Both the position numbers and the translations under genes were made by a program. The notes below the pieces were generated by a model. It worked only from the letters and a program-made list of their open reading frames with translations, did no database searches and had not been told where the DNA came from. Of a stretch of DNA of 64,000 bases, positions 8,994-17,672 are shown piece by piece; the stretch's first letter is position 1; the number at the start of each line of letters is the position of its first letter. Source of the DNA: Pseudomonas baltica (GTDB lineage: Bacteria > Pseudomonadota > Gammaproteobacteria > Pseudomonadales > Pseudomonadaceae); assembly GCF_031880315.1 (NCBI RefSeq), contig NZ_CP134771.1:6139001-6203000 (forward strand), given 5' to 3'.

Positions 8994-10148
8994 TTACCAA
9001 AGCGGCGCGGGTGCTTTCAGGGCCTGGTCAAGAATTGCGATCGCCTGCTCCACATCCGCCGCCTGGCTATAGCGGCCGAGGCTGATGCGCACGCTGCTGC
9101 TGGCCTGGCTGTGGTCTAGCCCGATGGCGAGCAATACGTGGGACGCTGCGTTGCTCGCCGAATTGCATGCCGACGTCGACGACACGGCCAGGGAGCCTGC
9201 CAGATTCGCGCTGTTGAACCCAGGCCTGGCGATGCACAGGTTCAGCGTATGTGGGATGCGCTGCGCCGCGCAGCCATTGAGCGTCACCCCCGGCAGCGCC
9301 AACAGGCCTTCACGCAACTGCTGCGACAGTGCGGTGATACGTTGCGTTTCTGCTTGTTGTTCATTCGCAGCGATGGCAAAAGCGCTGCCCATGCCGACGA
9401 TCTGATGAGTCGCCAAGGTGCCCGACCGCAACCCCTGCTCGTGCCCGCCACCATGGATCTGCGCCTGCACTGCGCCCCGTGCACGCGGGCCCACATACAA
9501 AGCGCCGATGCCTTTGGGGCCATACGTCTTGTGCGCCGAGAACGACATCAAGTCGACCTCCAACGCGTCCAGATCGATATCGACCTTGCCCGTCGCCTGC
9601 GCGGCATCGACATGAAACAAAGCGCCATGCTCGCGCACCAATGTGCCGATCGAAGCGATATCGGTCAGCGTACCCAGTTCGTTATTCACTCGCATCAGCG
9701 ACACCAGCAAGGTGTCCGCGCGCAAGGCCGCCTGCACCGCTGCGGGCTGAATCAGCCCGTTGCCATCCGGAGTCAGCCAGGTGACAGGAAAACCCTGGGC
9801 TTCAAGCTGATTCACCGTGTCGATGACCGCCTTGTGTTCGAGCACGCTGGTGATCAGGTGGCGACGCTGCGGCGTGCTGGCCATGGCGACGCCCTTGATC
9901 GCCAGATTGTTGGACTCGGTCGCGCCCGACGTCCAGATGATCGACTCGGCGGGCGCTCCCACCAACTCGCCCACCTGGCGCCGCGCTAGTTCCACTGCCT
10001 GCCTGGCATTGCTGCCGAAGGCATGGGAGCTGGACGCCGGATTACCGAAGTTGCCCGACCGCCCCAGGCACTCGACCATGGCCTGGATAACGCGGTCGTC
10101 GACGGGGGTGGTGGCGGCATAGTCGAAATAGAGCGGAAGAGGGGTCAT
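8994..10148 (-). CDS. cysteine desulfurase, class V PLP-dependent, NifS/IscS-like
   Basis: The protein is about 384 residues. It shows the NifS/IscS landmarks in order: N-terminal YFDYAATTPVD, SGATESNN for phosphate binding, HVDAAQ contacting the PLP ring, SFSAHKTYGPKG with the Schiff-base lysine, and SSTSACNSAS carrying the catalytic cysteine. It should release sulfur from L-cysteine. It stands alone, with no iscU, iscA, hscA or sufE next to it, so it is a second desulfurase rather than the housekeeping IscS. ATG 10148 was chosen; an in-frame GTG at 10163 would add five residues and neither has a good ribosome-binding site. Confidence 0.87.
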   Translation of the reverse strand: MTPLPLYFDYAATTPVDDRVIQAMVECLGRSGNFGNPASSSHAFGSNARQAVELARRQVGELVGAPAESIIWTSGATESNNLAIKGVAMASTPQRRHLITSVLEHKAVIDTVNQLEAQGFPVTWLTPDGNGLIQPAAVQAALRADTLLVSLMRVNNELGTLTDIASIGTLVREHGALFHVDAAQATGKVDIDLDALEVDLMSFSAHKTYGPKGIGALYVGPRARGAVQAQIHGGGHEQGLRSGTLATHQIVGMGSAFAIAANEQQAETQRITALSQQLREGLLALPGVTLNGCAAQRIPHTLNLCIARPGFNSANLAGSLAVSSTSACNSASNAASHVLLAIGLDHSQASSSVRISLGRYSQAADVEQAIAILDQALKAPAPLW

Positions 10149-10304
10149 GTGGAAAGGTTTCACGAGTGACTGAGAATAGGGAAAGGTTACTCGTGTCAGT
10201 GAAGAAATATTTTGATAAAACCGCTCTGTGTCGCGGGTGGCGTGGAAATAAATTCGGTAATCGGGTATTTATTCGAATTAATATTCTCCTTGGTGTTCCG
10301 GCGA

Positions 10305-11351
10305 CTAGCTACCTTGGCGCCACTGCCGCGGGCTGACCCCGAACCAGCGCTTGAACGCCCGTGAAAACGCGCTCGTTTCTGAATAACCCAACAACGGCGC
10401 CAGTTGCGAAATGCTCAAGTGCCCGTCGCGCAAATGCTGGCGCGCCATGGCCTGGCGGGTCTGGTCCACCATCTGAGTGAAACTCAAACCGTGGTCACGC
10501 AAGCGCCGTTGCAGGATCGTCGGACTCAACTGCAGGTGTTCGGCAATCAACTCCAGCACTGGTTCGCCATGATGCAGCGTGGCTCGCAACAGCTGTCGAA
10601 TCTGCTCTGGCAGTTGCGGCCCGCTGGCGCGTTCGCCAAGCTGGCGAATGGCGTCCTTGACCACCATCAACAGCATCGGGTCGTGGCCCGGCATGGCGTG
10701 GCCGATCAGTGGCTGCTTGGGGATCAGCATCCAGTTGCCGCCCTGGCCGAAGCGCACCGGTGCACCGAAGGCGTCGCGATGCTCGCGCCAGTCCTGCGGG
10801 CGGGCGTGCTCGAAGCCCACTTCGCGCGGCGTCCAGCCGTCACCCAGCACATGGCGCACCAGATTAGCGGCCATGCCCATGGTCAGTTCAGCGTCCTGAC
10901 GACACTCGACGATGGCGTCGTGGCGCACTTGATAGTCGAAACGGTAGCACTCGCCCTGGTCCACCAGGCGGATCAAGGTGCTGTGCTGGTGATAGGGGAA
11001 GGCTGCGGCAAAGTTGATCAGTGCCTGCTCGAGATTTTCCGAGCACAGCCCCACATAACCCAGCAGCCCCAGGGCCTGGGGCTTGAACTGCTGGCCGTAA
11101 CGCAGGCCGAAGTTGTCGCAACCGGTTTGCCGGGCGGCTTCTTCAAGGACCTGGCAATAGTTGGGCAACGCCAGGCTCAAGGTGGGGTGTTGCAGTTGTT
11201 CGGGATCGATACCGGCGCGGCCGAACACTCGGTCCAGGTCACCGCCGTGGTGGCTGATGAAGCCGTCCAGACCATTGGCTGCCGCTGACAACACGCCTTG
11301 GTTGCTGGGGCGGGTGGCGCTGGCGGCGGGTGCAAGGAAGGGTTGGAGCAT
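10305..11351 (-). CDS. eutR: AraC-family regulator of ethanolamine catabolism
   Basis: This is a 348-residue regulator with an N-terminal ligand-sensing domain of the OruR/Arabinose-binding-like type and a C-terminal double helix-turn-helix, in which LSISQLAPLLGYSETSAFSR and AFKRWFGVSPRQWRQ form the usual AraC signature. It is divergent from eat-eutB-eutC, the typical position for the activator of those genes in pseudomonads, so the name is given from context. ATG 11351 starts the conserved part; ATG 11393 (MKHFHT) would add 14 residues. Confidence 0.78.
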   Translation of the reverse strand: MLQPFLAPAASATRPSNQGVLSAAANGLDGFISHHGGDLDRVFGRAGIDPEQLQHPTLSLALPNYCQVLEEAARQTGCDNFGLRYGQQFKPQALGLLGYVGLCSENLEQALINFAAAFPYHQHSTLIRLVDQGECYRFDYQVRHDAIVECRQDAELTMGMAANLVRHVLGDGWTPREVGFEHARPQDWREHRDAFGAPVRFGQGGNWMLIPKQPLIGHAMPGHDPMLLMVVKDAIRQLGERASGPQLPEQIRQLLRATLHHGEPVLELIAEHLQLSPTILQRRLRDHGLSFTQMVDQTRQAMARQHLRDGHLSISQLAPLLGYSETSAFSRAFKRWFGVSPRQWRQGS

Positions 11352-11427
11352 AGTCAATCGGTACCATTGAAGATCTGTATGAAAATGTTTCATGCAAAGT
11401 CCATTCCGGCTGATGACTGTATTCGCC

Positions 11428-11517
11428 TGTAGCGAGGAGGCCCGCGCCCGATCACCTGTTATCAGGCACATTACTTGTAACGGATAGACCGCAGCCGGGG
11501 CCGAGGCCCTCGCTACA
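11428..11517. repeat. inverted repeat, TGTAGCGAGG family
   Basis: The arms TGTAGCGAGG and CCTCGCTACA border about 90 bases that also contain a second GC-rich partial palindrome. This is a different REP-like family from the GCGGGCAAGCC copies. A short relative occurs at 38801-38837. It lies upstream of the eutR start within the divergent eutR-eat gap. Confidence 0.6.
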
Positions 11518-11586
11518 AGGATGAATGCCGTAGAAGTGTGCGTTTCTGGGGCGCACCGCCCCGCTTTGGCGCGACGATCGTAAAAA

Positions 11587-11623
11587 TTGACCGCACAGCG
11601 CAAATGCGCGTTTTCGCGGTCAA
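11587..11623. promoter_or_regulatory. nested palindrome upstream of eat, candidate regulator site
   Basis: The outer arms TTGACCGC (11587-11594) and GCGGTCAA (11616-11623) enclose an inner palindrome GCGC-AAAT-GCGC (11598-11609). The structure ends 70 bases before the eat start, inside the divergent eutR-eat region, a fitting place for EutR or another regulator to bind. The sequence is directly visible; the function is inferred. Confidence 0.5.
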
Positions 11624-11693
11624 GTCTTGGCCCGTAGCCTATGGTTATGCTGGCCTTACGCAATCTTGCCGCTGGATTTCCGAGGTGTGATCA

Positions 11694-13055
11694 ATGACCG
11701 TCAATACACTCAAGCCCACGCTGGGCACACTGCACTTGTGGGGCATCGCCGTCGGGCTGGTGATCTCTGGTGAGTACTTTGGCTGGAGCTATGGCTGGGG
11801 CACCGCCGGTACCTTGGGGTTTCTGGTCACGACGCTGATGGTCGCCGTGATGTACACCTGCTTCATCTTCAGCTTTACCGAACTGACCACCGCTATTCCT
11901 AACGCTGGCGGGCCGTTTGCCTACAGCCTGCGGGCCTTTGGTGTGGGTGGCGGGATGATCGCCGGGCTGGCGACACTGATCGAGTTCGTCTTCGCGCCAC
12001 CGGCCATCGCCATGGCCATCGGTGCCTACCTCAACGTGCAGTTCCCGGGGCTGGACCCGCGCTGGGCAGCCGTCGGCGCGTACGTAGTGTTCATGAGCCT
12101 GAACATCGTCGGGGTCAACATCGCCGCGACCTTCGAACTGGTCGTGACCATCCTTGCGGTCATCGAACTGCTGGTATTCATGGGTGTGGTCGCGCCGGGC
12201 TTCAGCTTCAGCAACTTCGTGCTCGGTGGCTGGTCGGGTGAGAACAGCTTCAGCAGCGGCTCCATCGCCGGTATCTTTGCGGCGATACCTTTCGCGATCT
12301 GGTTCTTCCTCGCGATCGAAGGCGCCGCCATGGCCGCCGAAGAGGCCAAGGACCCCAAGCGCACCATCCCGCGTGCCTATATCGGCGGCATCCTGACCCT
12401 GGTGGTGCTGGCCATCGGTACGATGATCTTCGCCGGTGGCGTGGGTGACTGGCGCGCGCTGTCGAACATCAACGACCCCTTGCCACAAGCGATGAAAACC
12501 GTGGTCGGCGGCAACTCCAACTGGATGCACATGCTGGTGTGGATCGGCCTGTTCGGCCTGGTCGCGAGCTTCCACGGCATCATCCTGGGCTACTCGCGTC
12601 AATTCTTCGCCCTGGCGCGCGCCGGCTTCCTGCCCAAAGGCCTGGCCAAGCTGTCACGCTTCCAGACCCCGCACCGCGCCATCCTCGCCGGTGGCGTGGT
12701 CGGCATCGCGGCGATCTTCAGCGACAGCCTGGTCAACCTACAAGGCATGACCCTGACGGCCGCCATGATCACCATGTCGGTGTTCGGCGCCATCGTCATG
12801 TACATCGTCAGCATGCTCAGCCTGTTCAAACTGCGCACCAGCGAGCCGCATCTGGAGCGCAGCTTCCGCGCCCCTGGCTACCCGATCGTGCCGGGCATCG
12901 CCCTGGTGCTGGCGGTGGTTTGCCTGATCGCGATGATCTGGTTCAACACCCTGATCTTCGGCGTCTTCCTCGCCTTGATGGTGGTGGGTGCGCTGTTCTG
13001 CGCCGCCGTACGCAGCCGCGGTGTGCCCAGTGCAGCCTTGACCACAGGAGCTTGA
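11694..13055 (+). CDS. eat: ethanolamine permease, APC family
   Basis: This is a 453-residue transporter with about 12 hydrophobic segments and amino acid-polyamine-organocation features: an N-terminal GLVISGEYFGWSYGW region in the first membrane helix and a conserved AEEAKDPKRTIPRA loop near residues 217-230. Its position directly before eutB and eutC identifies it as the ethanolamine uptake system used by pseudomonads, which supplies substrate to the ammonia-lyase. It starts at ATG 11694 with GAGGTG upstream. Three bases separate its stop from the eutB start. Confidence 0.92.
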   Translation: MTVNTLKPTLGTLHLWGIAVGLVISGEYFGWSYGWGTAGTLGFLVTTLMVAVMYTCFIFSFTELTTAIPNAGGPFAYSLRAFGVGGGMIAGLATLIEFVFAPPAIAMAIGAYLNVQFPGLDPRWAAVGAYVVFMSLNIVGVNIAATFELVVTILAVIELLVFMGVVAPGFSFSNFVLGGWSGENSFSSGSIAGIFAAIPFAIWFFLAIEGAAMAAEEAKDPKRTIPRAYIGGILTLVVLAIGTMIFAGGVGDWRALSNINDPLPQAMKTVVGGNSNWMHMLVWIGLFGLVASFHGIILGYSRQFFALARAGFLPKGLAKLSRFQTPHRAILAGGVVGIAAIFSDSLVNLQGMTLTAAMITMSVFGAIVMYIVSMLSLFKLRTSEPHLERSFRAPGYPIVPGIALVLAVVCLIAMIWFNTLIFGVFLALMVVGALFCAAVRSRGVPSAALTTGA

Positions 13056-13058
13056 GCC

Positions 13059-14453
13059 ATGAGCGGTTTCGTACACACAGTGGGTGGCCAGACCTGGCGC
13101 TTCGACAGTCTCAAGTCGTTGTTGGCCAAGGCCAGCCCGGCGCGTTCGGGCGATTACCTGGCAGGCGTCGCCGCTGCCAGCGACGCCGAGCGCGCGGCCG
13201 CACAAATGGCCCTGGCGGACGTACCGCTCAAGCAGTTCCTCACCGAGGTGGTGATCCCCTATGAAGTCGACGAGGTCACGCGGCTGATCATCGACGGCCA
13301 TGATGCCGAGGCCTTCGCCGTGGTCAGCCATCTGACCGTAGGCGGGTTGCGTGACTGGCTGCTCGGGGATGAGGCCGATGAGCACAGCCTGCGAGCTTTG
13401 GCGCCTGGGCTGACACCGGAAATGGCCGCCGCGGTGTCGAAGATCATGCGCATTCAGGACCTGGTGCTGGTGGCGCAGAAGATCCGCGTGGTCACCCGTT
13501 TTCGCAACACAATCGGACTGCGTGGGCGAATGTCCACGCGCCTGCAGCCCAACCATCCGACCGATGACCCGGCCGGAATCGCCGCCAGCACCCTGGACGG
13601 CCTGTTGTACGGCAACGGCGATGCCATGATCGGCATCAACCCGGCCACTGACAGCCTCAGCGCCATCACCGAGCTGTTGAAGATGCTCGATGGCGTGATC
13701 AATCATTACCAGATTCCCACCCAGGCGTGCGTGCTGACCCACGTCACCTCGTCGATCGCCGCCATCGAGCGCGGCGTACCGCTGGACCTGGTGTTCCAGT
13801 CCATCGCCGGCACCCAGGCGGCCAACGAGAGTTTCGGTATCAGCCTGCAGCTGTTGCAACAAGGTTACGAAGCGGGCCTGAGCCTCAAGCGCGGCACGGT
13901 CGGCAACAACCTCATGTATTTCGAGACCGGGCAGGGCAGTGCGCTGTCGGCCAACGCCCACCATGGCGTCGACCAGCAGACCTGCGAGTCCCGCGCCTAT
14001 GGCGTGGCTCGGCATTTCAAGCCGTTTCTGGTCAATACCGTGGTCGGTTTCATCGGCCCCGAGTACCTGTACAACGGCAAGCAGATCATCCGCGCAGGCC
14101 TTGAAGATCACTTCTGCGGCAAGCTGCTGGGCGTGCCCATGGGCTGCGACATCTGCTATACCAACCATGCCGAAGCCGATCAGGATGACATGGACATGCT
14201 GCTGACCCTGTTGGGGGTGGCGGGCATCAATTTCATCATGGGGATCCCGGGTTCGGACGACATCATGCTCAACTACCAGACCACCTCGTTCCATGATGCG
14301 CTGTATGCGCGCAAGACGCTGGGCCTCAAGCCCGCGCCGGAATATGAAGAGTGGCTGGCACGCATGGGCATCCTGCATCAACGCGATGGCGAGTTGCGCC
14401 TGGGTAACGGGTTGCCGCCGGCGTTCCGGCAGGCATTGGCGCAGCTGACCTGA
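13059..14453 (+). CDS. eutB: ethanolamine ammonia-lyase large subunit
   Basis: This is a 464-residue catalytic subunit of the adenosylcobalamin-dependent lyase that splits ethanolamine into acetaldehyde and ammonia. Recognisable conserved stretches are LQPNHPTDDP, YGNGDAMIGINPATD, GVDQQTCESRAYG and the MGCDICYTNHAEADQDDMD metal/substrate region. Length fits the family (about 450-465). The ribosome-binding site is ACAGGAG before ATG 13059. There are no Eut shell proteins or cobalamin genes nearby, in keeping with cytosolic catabolism in Pseudomonas. Confidence 0.96.
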   Translation: MSGFVHTVGGQTWRFDSLKSLLAKASPARSGDYLAGVAAASDAERAAAQMALADVPLKQFLTEVVIPYEVDEVTRLIIDGHDAEAFAVVSHLTVGGLRDWLLGDEADEHSLRALAPGLTPEMAAAVSKIMRIQDLVLVAQKIRVVTRFRNTIGLRGRMSTRLQPNHPTDDPAGIAASTLDGLLYGNGDAMIGINPATDSLSAITELLKMLDGVINHYQIPTQACVLTHVTSSIAAIERGVPLDLVFQSIAGTQAANESFGISLQLLQQGYEAGLSLKRGTVGNNLMYFETGQGSALSANAHHGVDQQTCESRAYGVARHFKPFLVNTVVGFIGPEYLYNGKQIIRAGLEDHFCGKLLGVPMGCDICYTNHAEADQDDMDMLLTLLGVAGINFIMGIPGSDDIMLNYQTTSFHDALYARKTLGLKPAPEYEEWLARMGILHQRDGELRLGNGLPPAFRQALAQLT

Positions 14454-14473
14454 TGTACTTGTGCAAACCGGGC

Positions 14474-14563
14474 CGGCCCCTTCGCGGGCAAGCCTTGCTC
14501 CCACAGTGCAAGCTGGACCTGAGTCGTACACCTGTGGGAGCAAGGCTTGCCCGCGAAGAGGCC
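14474..14563. repeat. REP pair between eutB and eutC
   Basis: GCGGGCAAGCCTTGCTCCCACA and its complement TGTGGGAGCAAGGCTTGCCCGC are spaced by about 30 bases. The pair is inserted in the 159-base gap between eutB and eutC, two subunits of one enzyme that are normally adjacent. A stable structure here may protect eutB mRNA or lower eutC expression. Confidence 0.88.
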
Positions 14564-14612
14564 ATCAGCAGCACGCGAATCCAGCGACCTGCATAGAAAA
14601 CCGAGGTACCCC

Positions 14613-15464
14613 GTGAAACTGCCCCCCGATGACACCCCGCCCTCTACCAGCCCCGCCCAGGCCGACCCCTGGCAGCAACTGCGCAATCTGACCGCCGCGC
14701 GTATCGCCCTGGGTCGCGCCGGTACCAGCTTGCCCACCAGCGCTCAGCTGGACTTTCAGTTCGCCCACGCCCAGGCCCGCGATGCCGTGCACCTGCCGTT
14801 CGACGGCGGGGCGCTGGCCACGCAACTGGCCGAGCGTGGCCGTGAGTGCCTGAGCTTGCACAGCGCCGCCGCCGATCGCCACGTTTACCTGCAACGTCCC
14901 GACCTGGGGCGCCGGCTCGATGACGACTCGGCGGCGTTGCTCGATGCCCACGCACAAGCCAACCCCCAGGGTTACGACGTCGCGGTGGTGATCGCTGACG
15001 GTCTGTCGGCGCTGGCGGTTGATCGCCATAGCCTGGCGATGCTGCGACGTATCGACGACCAGGCCGCCGCCGAGGGTTGGAGCCTGGCACCCGTGACCCT
15101 GGTCAGCCAGGGCCGCGTGGCGGTGGCCGACGAAGTGGCGCAGCGCCTCAAGGCGCGCATGGTGGTGATCCTGATCGGCGAGCGCCCTGGGCTCAGTTCA
15201 CCGGACAGCCTGGGCCTGTATTTCACCTACGCGCCGCGGGTCGGGCTGACCGATGCGGCACGCAACTGCATATCCAACGTGCGCCTCGAAGGCATGAGCT
15301 ACGGCATGGCCGCGCACAAATTGCTGTACCTGATGCGTGAGGCCTGTGTGCGGCAGTTATCGGGCGTGAGCCTCAAGGATGAAGCCCAGGTGCCGCTGCT
15401 GGAAGCGGGCGAGGGTGAGCGACCGGGGAATTTTCTGCTGGCCGGGACGCGTCGGCAAGACTAG
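14613..15464 (+). CDS. eutC: ethanolamine ammonia-lyase small subunit
   Basis: This is a 283-residue small subunit, which completes the cobalamin-binding site of the lyase. Motifs include [10 protein letters not shown], then [14 protein letters not shown], and [18 protein letters not shown] near the C-terminus, all typical of EutC. GTG 14613 is selected because CCGAGGT precedes it; an in-frame upstream ATG at 14547 would encode REP-derived sequence. It is separated from eutB by the REP pair. Confidence 0.93.
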   Translation: MKLPPDDTPPSTSPAQADPWQQLRNLTAARIALGRAGTSLPTSAQLDFQFAHAQARDAVHLPFDGGALATQLAERGRECLSLHSAAADRHVYLQRPDLGRRLDDDSAALLDAHAQANPQGYDVAVVIADGLSALAVDRHSLAMLRRIDDQAAAEGWSLAPVTLVSQGRVAVADEVAQRLKARMVVILIGERPGLSSPDSLGLYFTYAPRVGLTDAARNCISNVRLEGMSYGMAAHKLLYLMREACVRQLSGVSLKDEAQVPLLEAGEGERPGNFLLAGTRRQD

Positions 15465-15859
15465 GCGTCGCGCAGCAAGTCGTTGGCGTTGAGCAGGTTG
15501 AAGGCGATTTCCGGACGTTTTTCCAGACTGCGGCGAATCGCGGCGGGGATCGCCTGACGGGTCTTGCGGCACATCCCCGGCAGTTCATCGAGCTCGATAC
15601 GGATGCCGCGCATAGTGCGCACTTCATTGGCGCCGGGGCCCACGTGCACGCGCAAGCCCAGTTGCTCGAACATGCGTTGCTGCACGCGCACCAGGTCAGC
15701 CAGGCTGTCGAGGTTTTCGAGACGTTCGAGCAAGCGTTTCTCTTCCTGGCGGGTCAGCAGCAGAATCCGCAGGTCAGCGTCTGGCAACGCTTGCAGCCGT
15801 TCGCGCTCGCATATGCAAGCTCCGGGCGGGCAGGGTTGGCGCAGTGGGGGTGGGTTCAT
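15461..15859 (-). CDS. conserved hypothetical protein with Cys motif
   Basis: This is a 132-residue protein, convergent with eutC and overlapping its end by four bases. It has an N-terminal cluster [13 protein letters not shown], then a charged helix ([17 protein letters not shown]), and ends in an arginine-rich segment. Three closely spaced cysteines suggest metal binding or a disulfide, but I do not recognise the family. Codon use is like its neighbours. Confidence 0.65.
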   Translation of the reverse strand: MNPPPLRQPCPPGACICERERLQALPDADLRILLLTRQEEKRLLERLENLDSLADLVRVQQRMFEQLGLRVHVGPGANEVRTMRGIRIELDELPGMCRKTRQAIPAAIRRSLEKRPEIAFNLLNANDLLRDA

Positions 15860-16005
15860 GGGGTCAGATCATAGTCTTGGTCGGTGATCTTGCCTACTGA
15901 AGCGCTGCGACCAGGCAAAACACCCGTTCAGCGCCCACAGATGAAACCTCATGCCACCTGAGGTAACCTTGTCGGCCGTCTGTATCCTGCCGTATTGAAG
16001 GCCCT

Positions 16006-16236
16006 TTGCCGTTGAGTTCATATTCCGATCCATACGCCGAGCGCGATGAACACATGCTGGAGTGGTCGCGCCAGTGGCTACTCGAAGGCGATATCGTGCG
16101 CTGCCCCTATTGCCATAACTATCAGCCCCTGAGCCGCGGGCATCGGGTATTCGTGCACCAGGAGCAATGCAAGGGCGCGGGCTTTGCCGAGCAATACCCC
16201 TGGCGCTGGCTGGCGTGGAATCTGCGCTCGCTGTGA
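16006..16236 (+). CDS. small CxxC-containing protein, possible zinc ribbon
   Basis: This is a 76-residue hypothetical protein with CPYCHNYQPL near residue 33, followed by histidines and a further cysteine (HQEQCKG), which could form a single zinc site. It ends in a Trp-rich tail (WRWLAWNL). TTG 16006 lies four bases after GAAGG; TTG 16012 and ATG 16054 are alternatives, the last without a ribosome-binding site. It precedes the pqi genes on the same strand, 213 bases away. Confidence 0.55.
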   Translation: MPLSSYSDPYAERDEHMLEWSRQWLLEGDIVRCPYCHNYQPLSRGHRVFVHQEQCKGAGFAEQYPWRWLAWNLRSL

Positions 16237-16449
16237 GTCGTGGGCCGCGAACCTTTCGCGACCCTTGAACCCTGCGCCACCAGTCGCGGTCTATGGCAAG
16301 TGGCTATCTCTGCAGGACTCGCCGAGACGGCCTCCACACTGTGAAGTCGCAGTTGATTGACGCCATAATGACGCCACTCGCCTGCGTTTGATTTATAGTG
16401 TCGCGCGCCCTGAGCCGGCATTTTTTCAACACGACGATCAAACTGCCCC

Positions 16450-17058
16450 ATGACCGAACCCTGCCCCTGGATCATTTGTGAACACTGCGACGCGGTCTAC
16501 GCGCCGGTGCCGCTGCTCAGCGGGCAAAAATCCTTGTGCCAGCGCTGTGGCGGGGTGCTGGAACGCGGTCACGGGCTGAGCATTCAGCAACTGTTCGCGC
16601 TGTCGGTCACGGCGCTGATCCTGTTTCTGTTCGCCAATATTTTTCCGGTCATCTCCATCAGTCTCAAGGGCCTGGCCAATGCCGCAACGCTGTGGCAGTC
16701 GGTCGAGGCCCTGGCGCAAGGGCAGATCAGCCTGATCGCGGCGGTGGCGGGCCTGTGTATCATCCTCGCTCCGGGCCTGCAGATCCTGCTGCTGTGCTGG
16801 TTGCTCAGCTACGCCAACGTCGGGCTGCGCGCGCCGGGCTTCAAGGCCTGTATGCGTACCCTCGAACAACTGCGGCCCTGGAGCATGCTCGAGGTGTGCC
16901 TGCTCGGCATCCTGGTGGCCATCGTCAAGCTCGGTGGCATGCTCAGCGTGCATCCGGGGCTGGGCTTGTGGGCGCTGGCCATGCTCACCGTGTTGATCAT
17001 CCTGATATCCGGCAAGAGCATTCGGCGTCTATGGACCGAGCTGGAGGAGCGCGAATGA
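16450..17058 (+). CDS. pqiA: paraquat-inducible protein A, first half
   Basis: This is a 202-residue PqiA-domain membrane protein with an N-terminal zinc-ribbon motif (CEHCDAVY and CQRCGG, about residues 10-37) followed by four hydrophobic segments. E. coli PqiA has two such domains in one chain; here they are separate genes, common in pseudomonads. It forms the inner-membrane part of the Pqi lipid-transport system. ATG 16450; the next gene overlaps by four bases. Confidence 0.86.
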   Translation: MTEPCPWIICEHCDAVYAPVPLLSGQKSLCQRCGGVLERGHGLSIQQLFALSVTALILFLFANIFPVISISLKGLANAATLWQSVEALAQGQISLIAAVAGLCIILAPGLQILLLCWLLSYANVGLRAPGFKACMRTLEQLRPWSMLEVCLLGILVAIVKLGGMLSVHPGLGLWALAMLTVLIILISGKSIRRLWTELEERE

Positions 17059-17672
17059 GCAGCCCTGCGCCCACCGCCGCCACCATGGGGCTGACCCTTT
17101 GCCATACCTGCGGCCTGGCCTGCGTCGAAGGCACTCATCGTTGCCCGCGCTGCGATGCCAGCGTGCACCCGCGCAAGCCCAACAGCATCACCCGCACCTG
17201 GGCACTGCTGCTGGCCAGCATGATTTTCTACATTCCCGCCAACCTTCTGCCGGTGATGTATACCGATCTATTCGGCAGTGGCGCCGAGAACACCATCATG
17301 AGCGGTGTGATCGAGTTCTGGGAGGGTGGGTCCTGGGATATCGCCGTATTGATTTTCGTCGCCAGCGTGGCGGTGCCTTGCATCAAGTTTCTGGTGCTCG
17401 GCACCTTGCTGGTGACTGCGCAGCGGCGCAGCCAGTGGGCCATGCGCGAGCGCTCGCGGTTGTACCGATTCATCGAGCTGATCGGTTATTGGTCGATGCT
17501 CGATGTGCTGGTGGTGGCGTTGGTGGCGGCGCTGGTGCAGTTCCGTTCGCTGAGCACCATCGAGCCGCGGCTGGGCATTCTGTTTTTTGGTTTCGTCGTT
17601 GTGCTGACCATGTTGGCAGCCATGAGTTTTGATCCCAGGCTGATCTGGGACGCAGAGGTTGAAGATGTCTGA
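17055..17672 (+). CDS. pqiA: paraquat-inducible protein A, second half
   Basis: This is a 205-residue PqiA-domain protein with its own zinc ribbon (CHTCGLACVEG and CPRCDA, about residues 15-38) and four membrane segments, including the motif FYIPANLLPVMYT. It is the partner of the preceding gene and inner-membrane component of Pqi. ATG 17055 overlaps the previous stop (ATGA). Confidence 0.86.
   Translation: MSSPAPTAATMGLTLCHTCGLACVEGTHRCPRCDASVHPRKPNSITRTWALLLASMIFYIPANLLPVMYTDLFGSGAENTIMSGVIEFWEGGSWDIAVLIFVASVAVPCIKFLVLGTLLVTAQRRSQWAMRERSRLYRFIELIGYWSMLDVLVVALVAALVQFRSLSTIEPRLGILFFGFVVVLTMLAAMSFDPRLIWDAEVEDV

Noticed and set aside
14547..14612. N-terminal extension of EutC to an upstream ATG
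   Set aside because: It would translate part of the REP pair; GTG 14613 has a proper ribosome-binding site and the right length.
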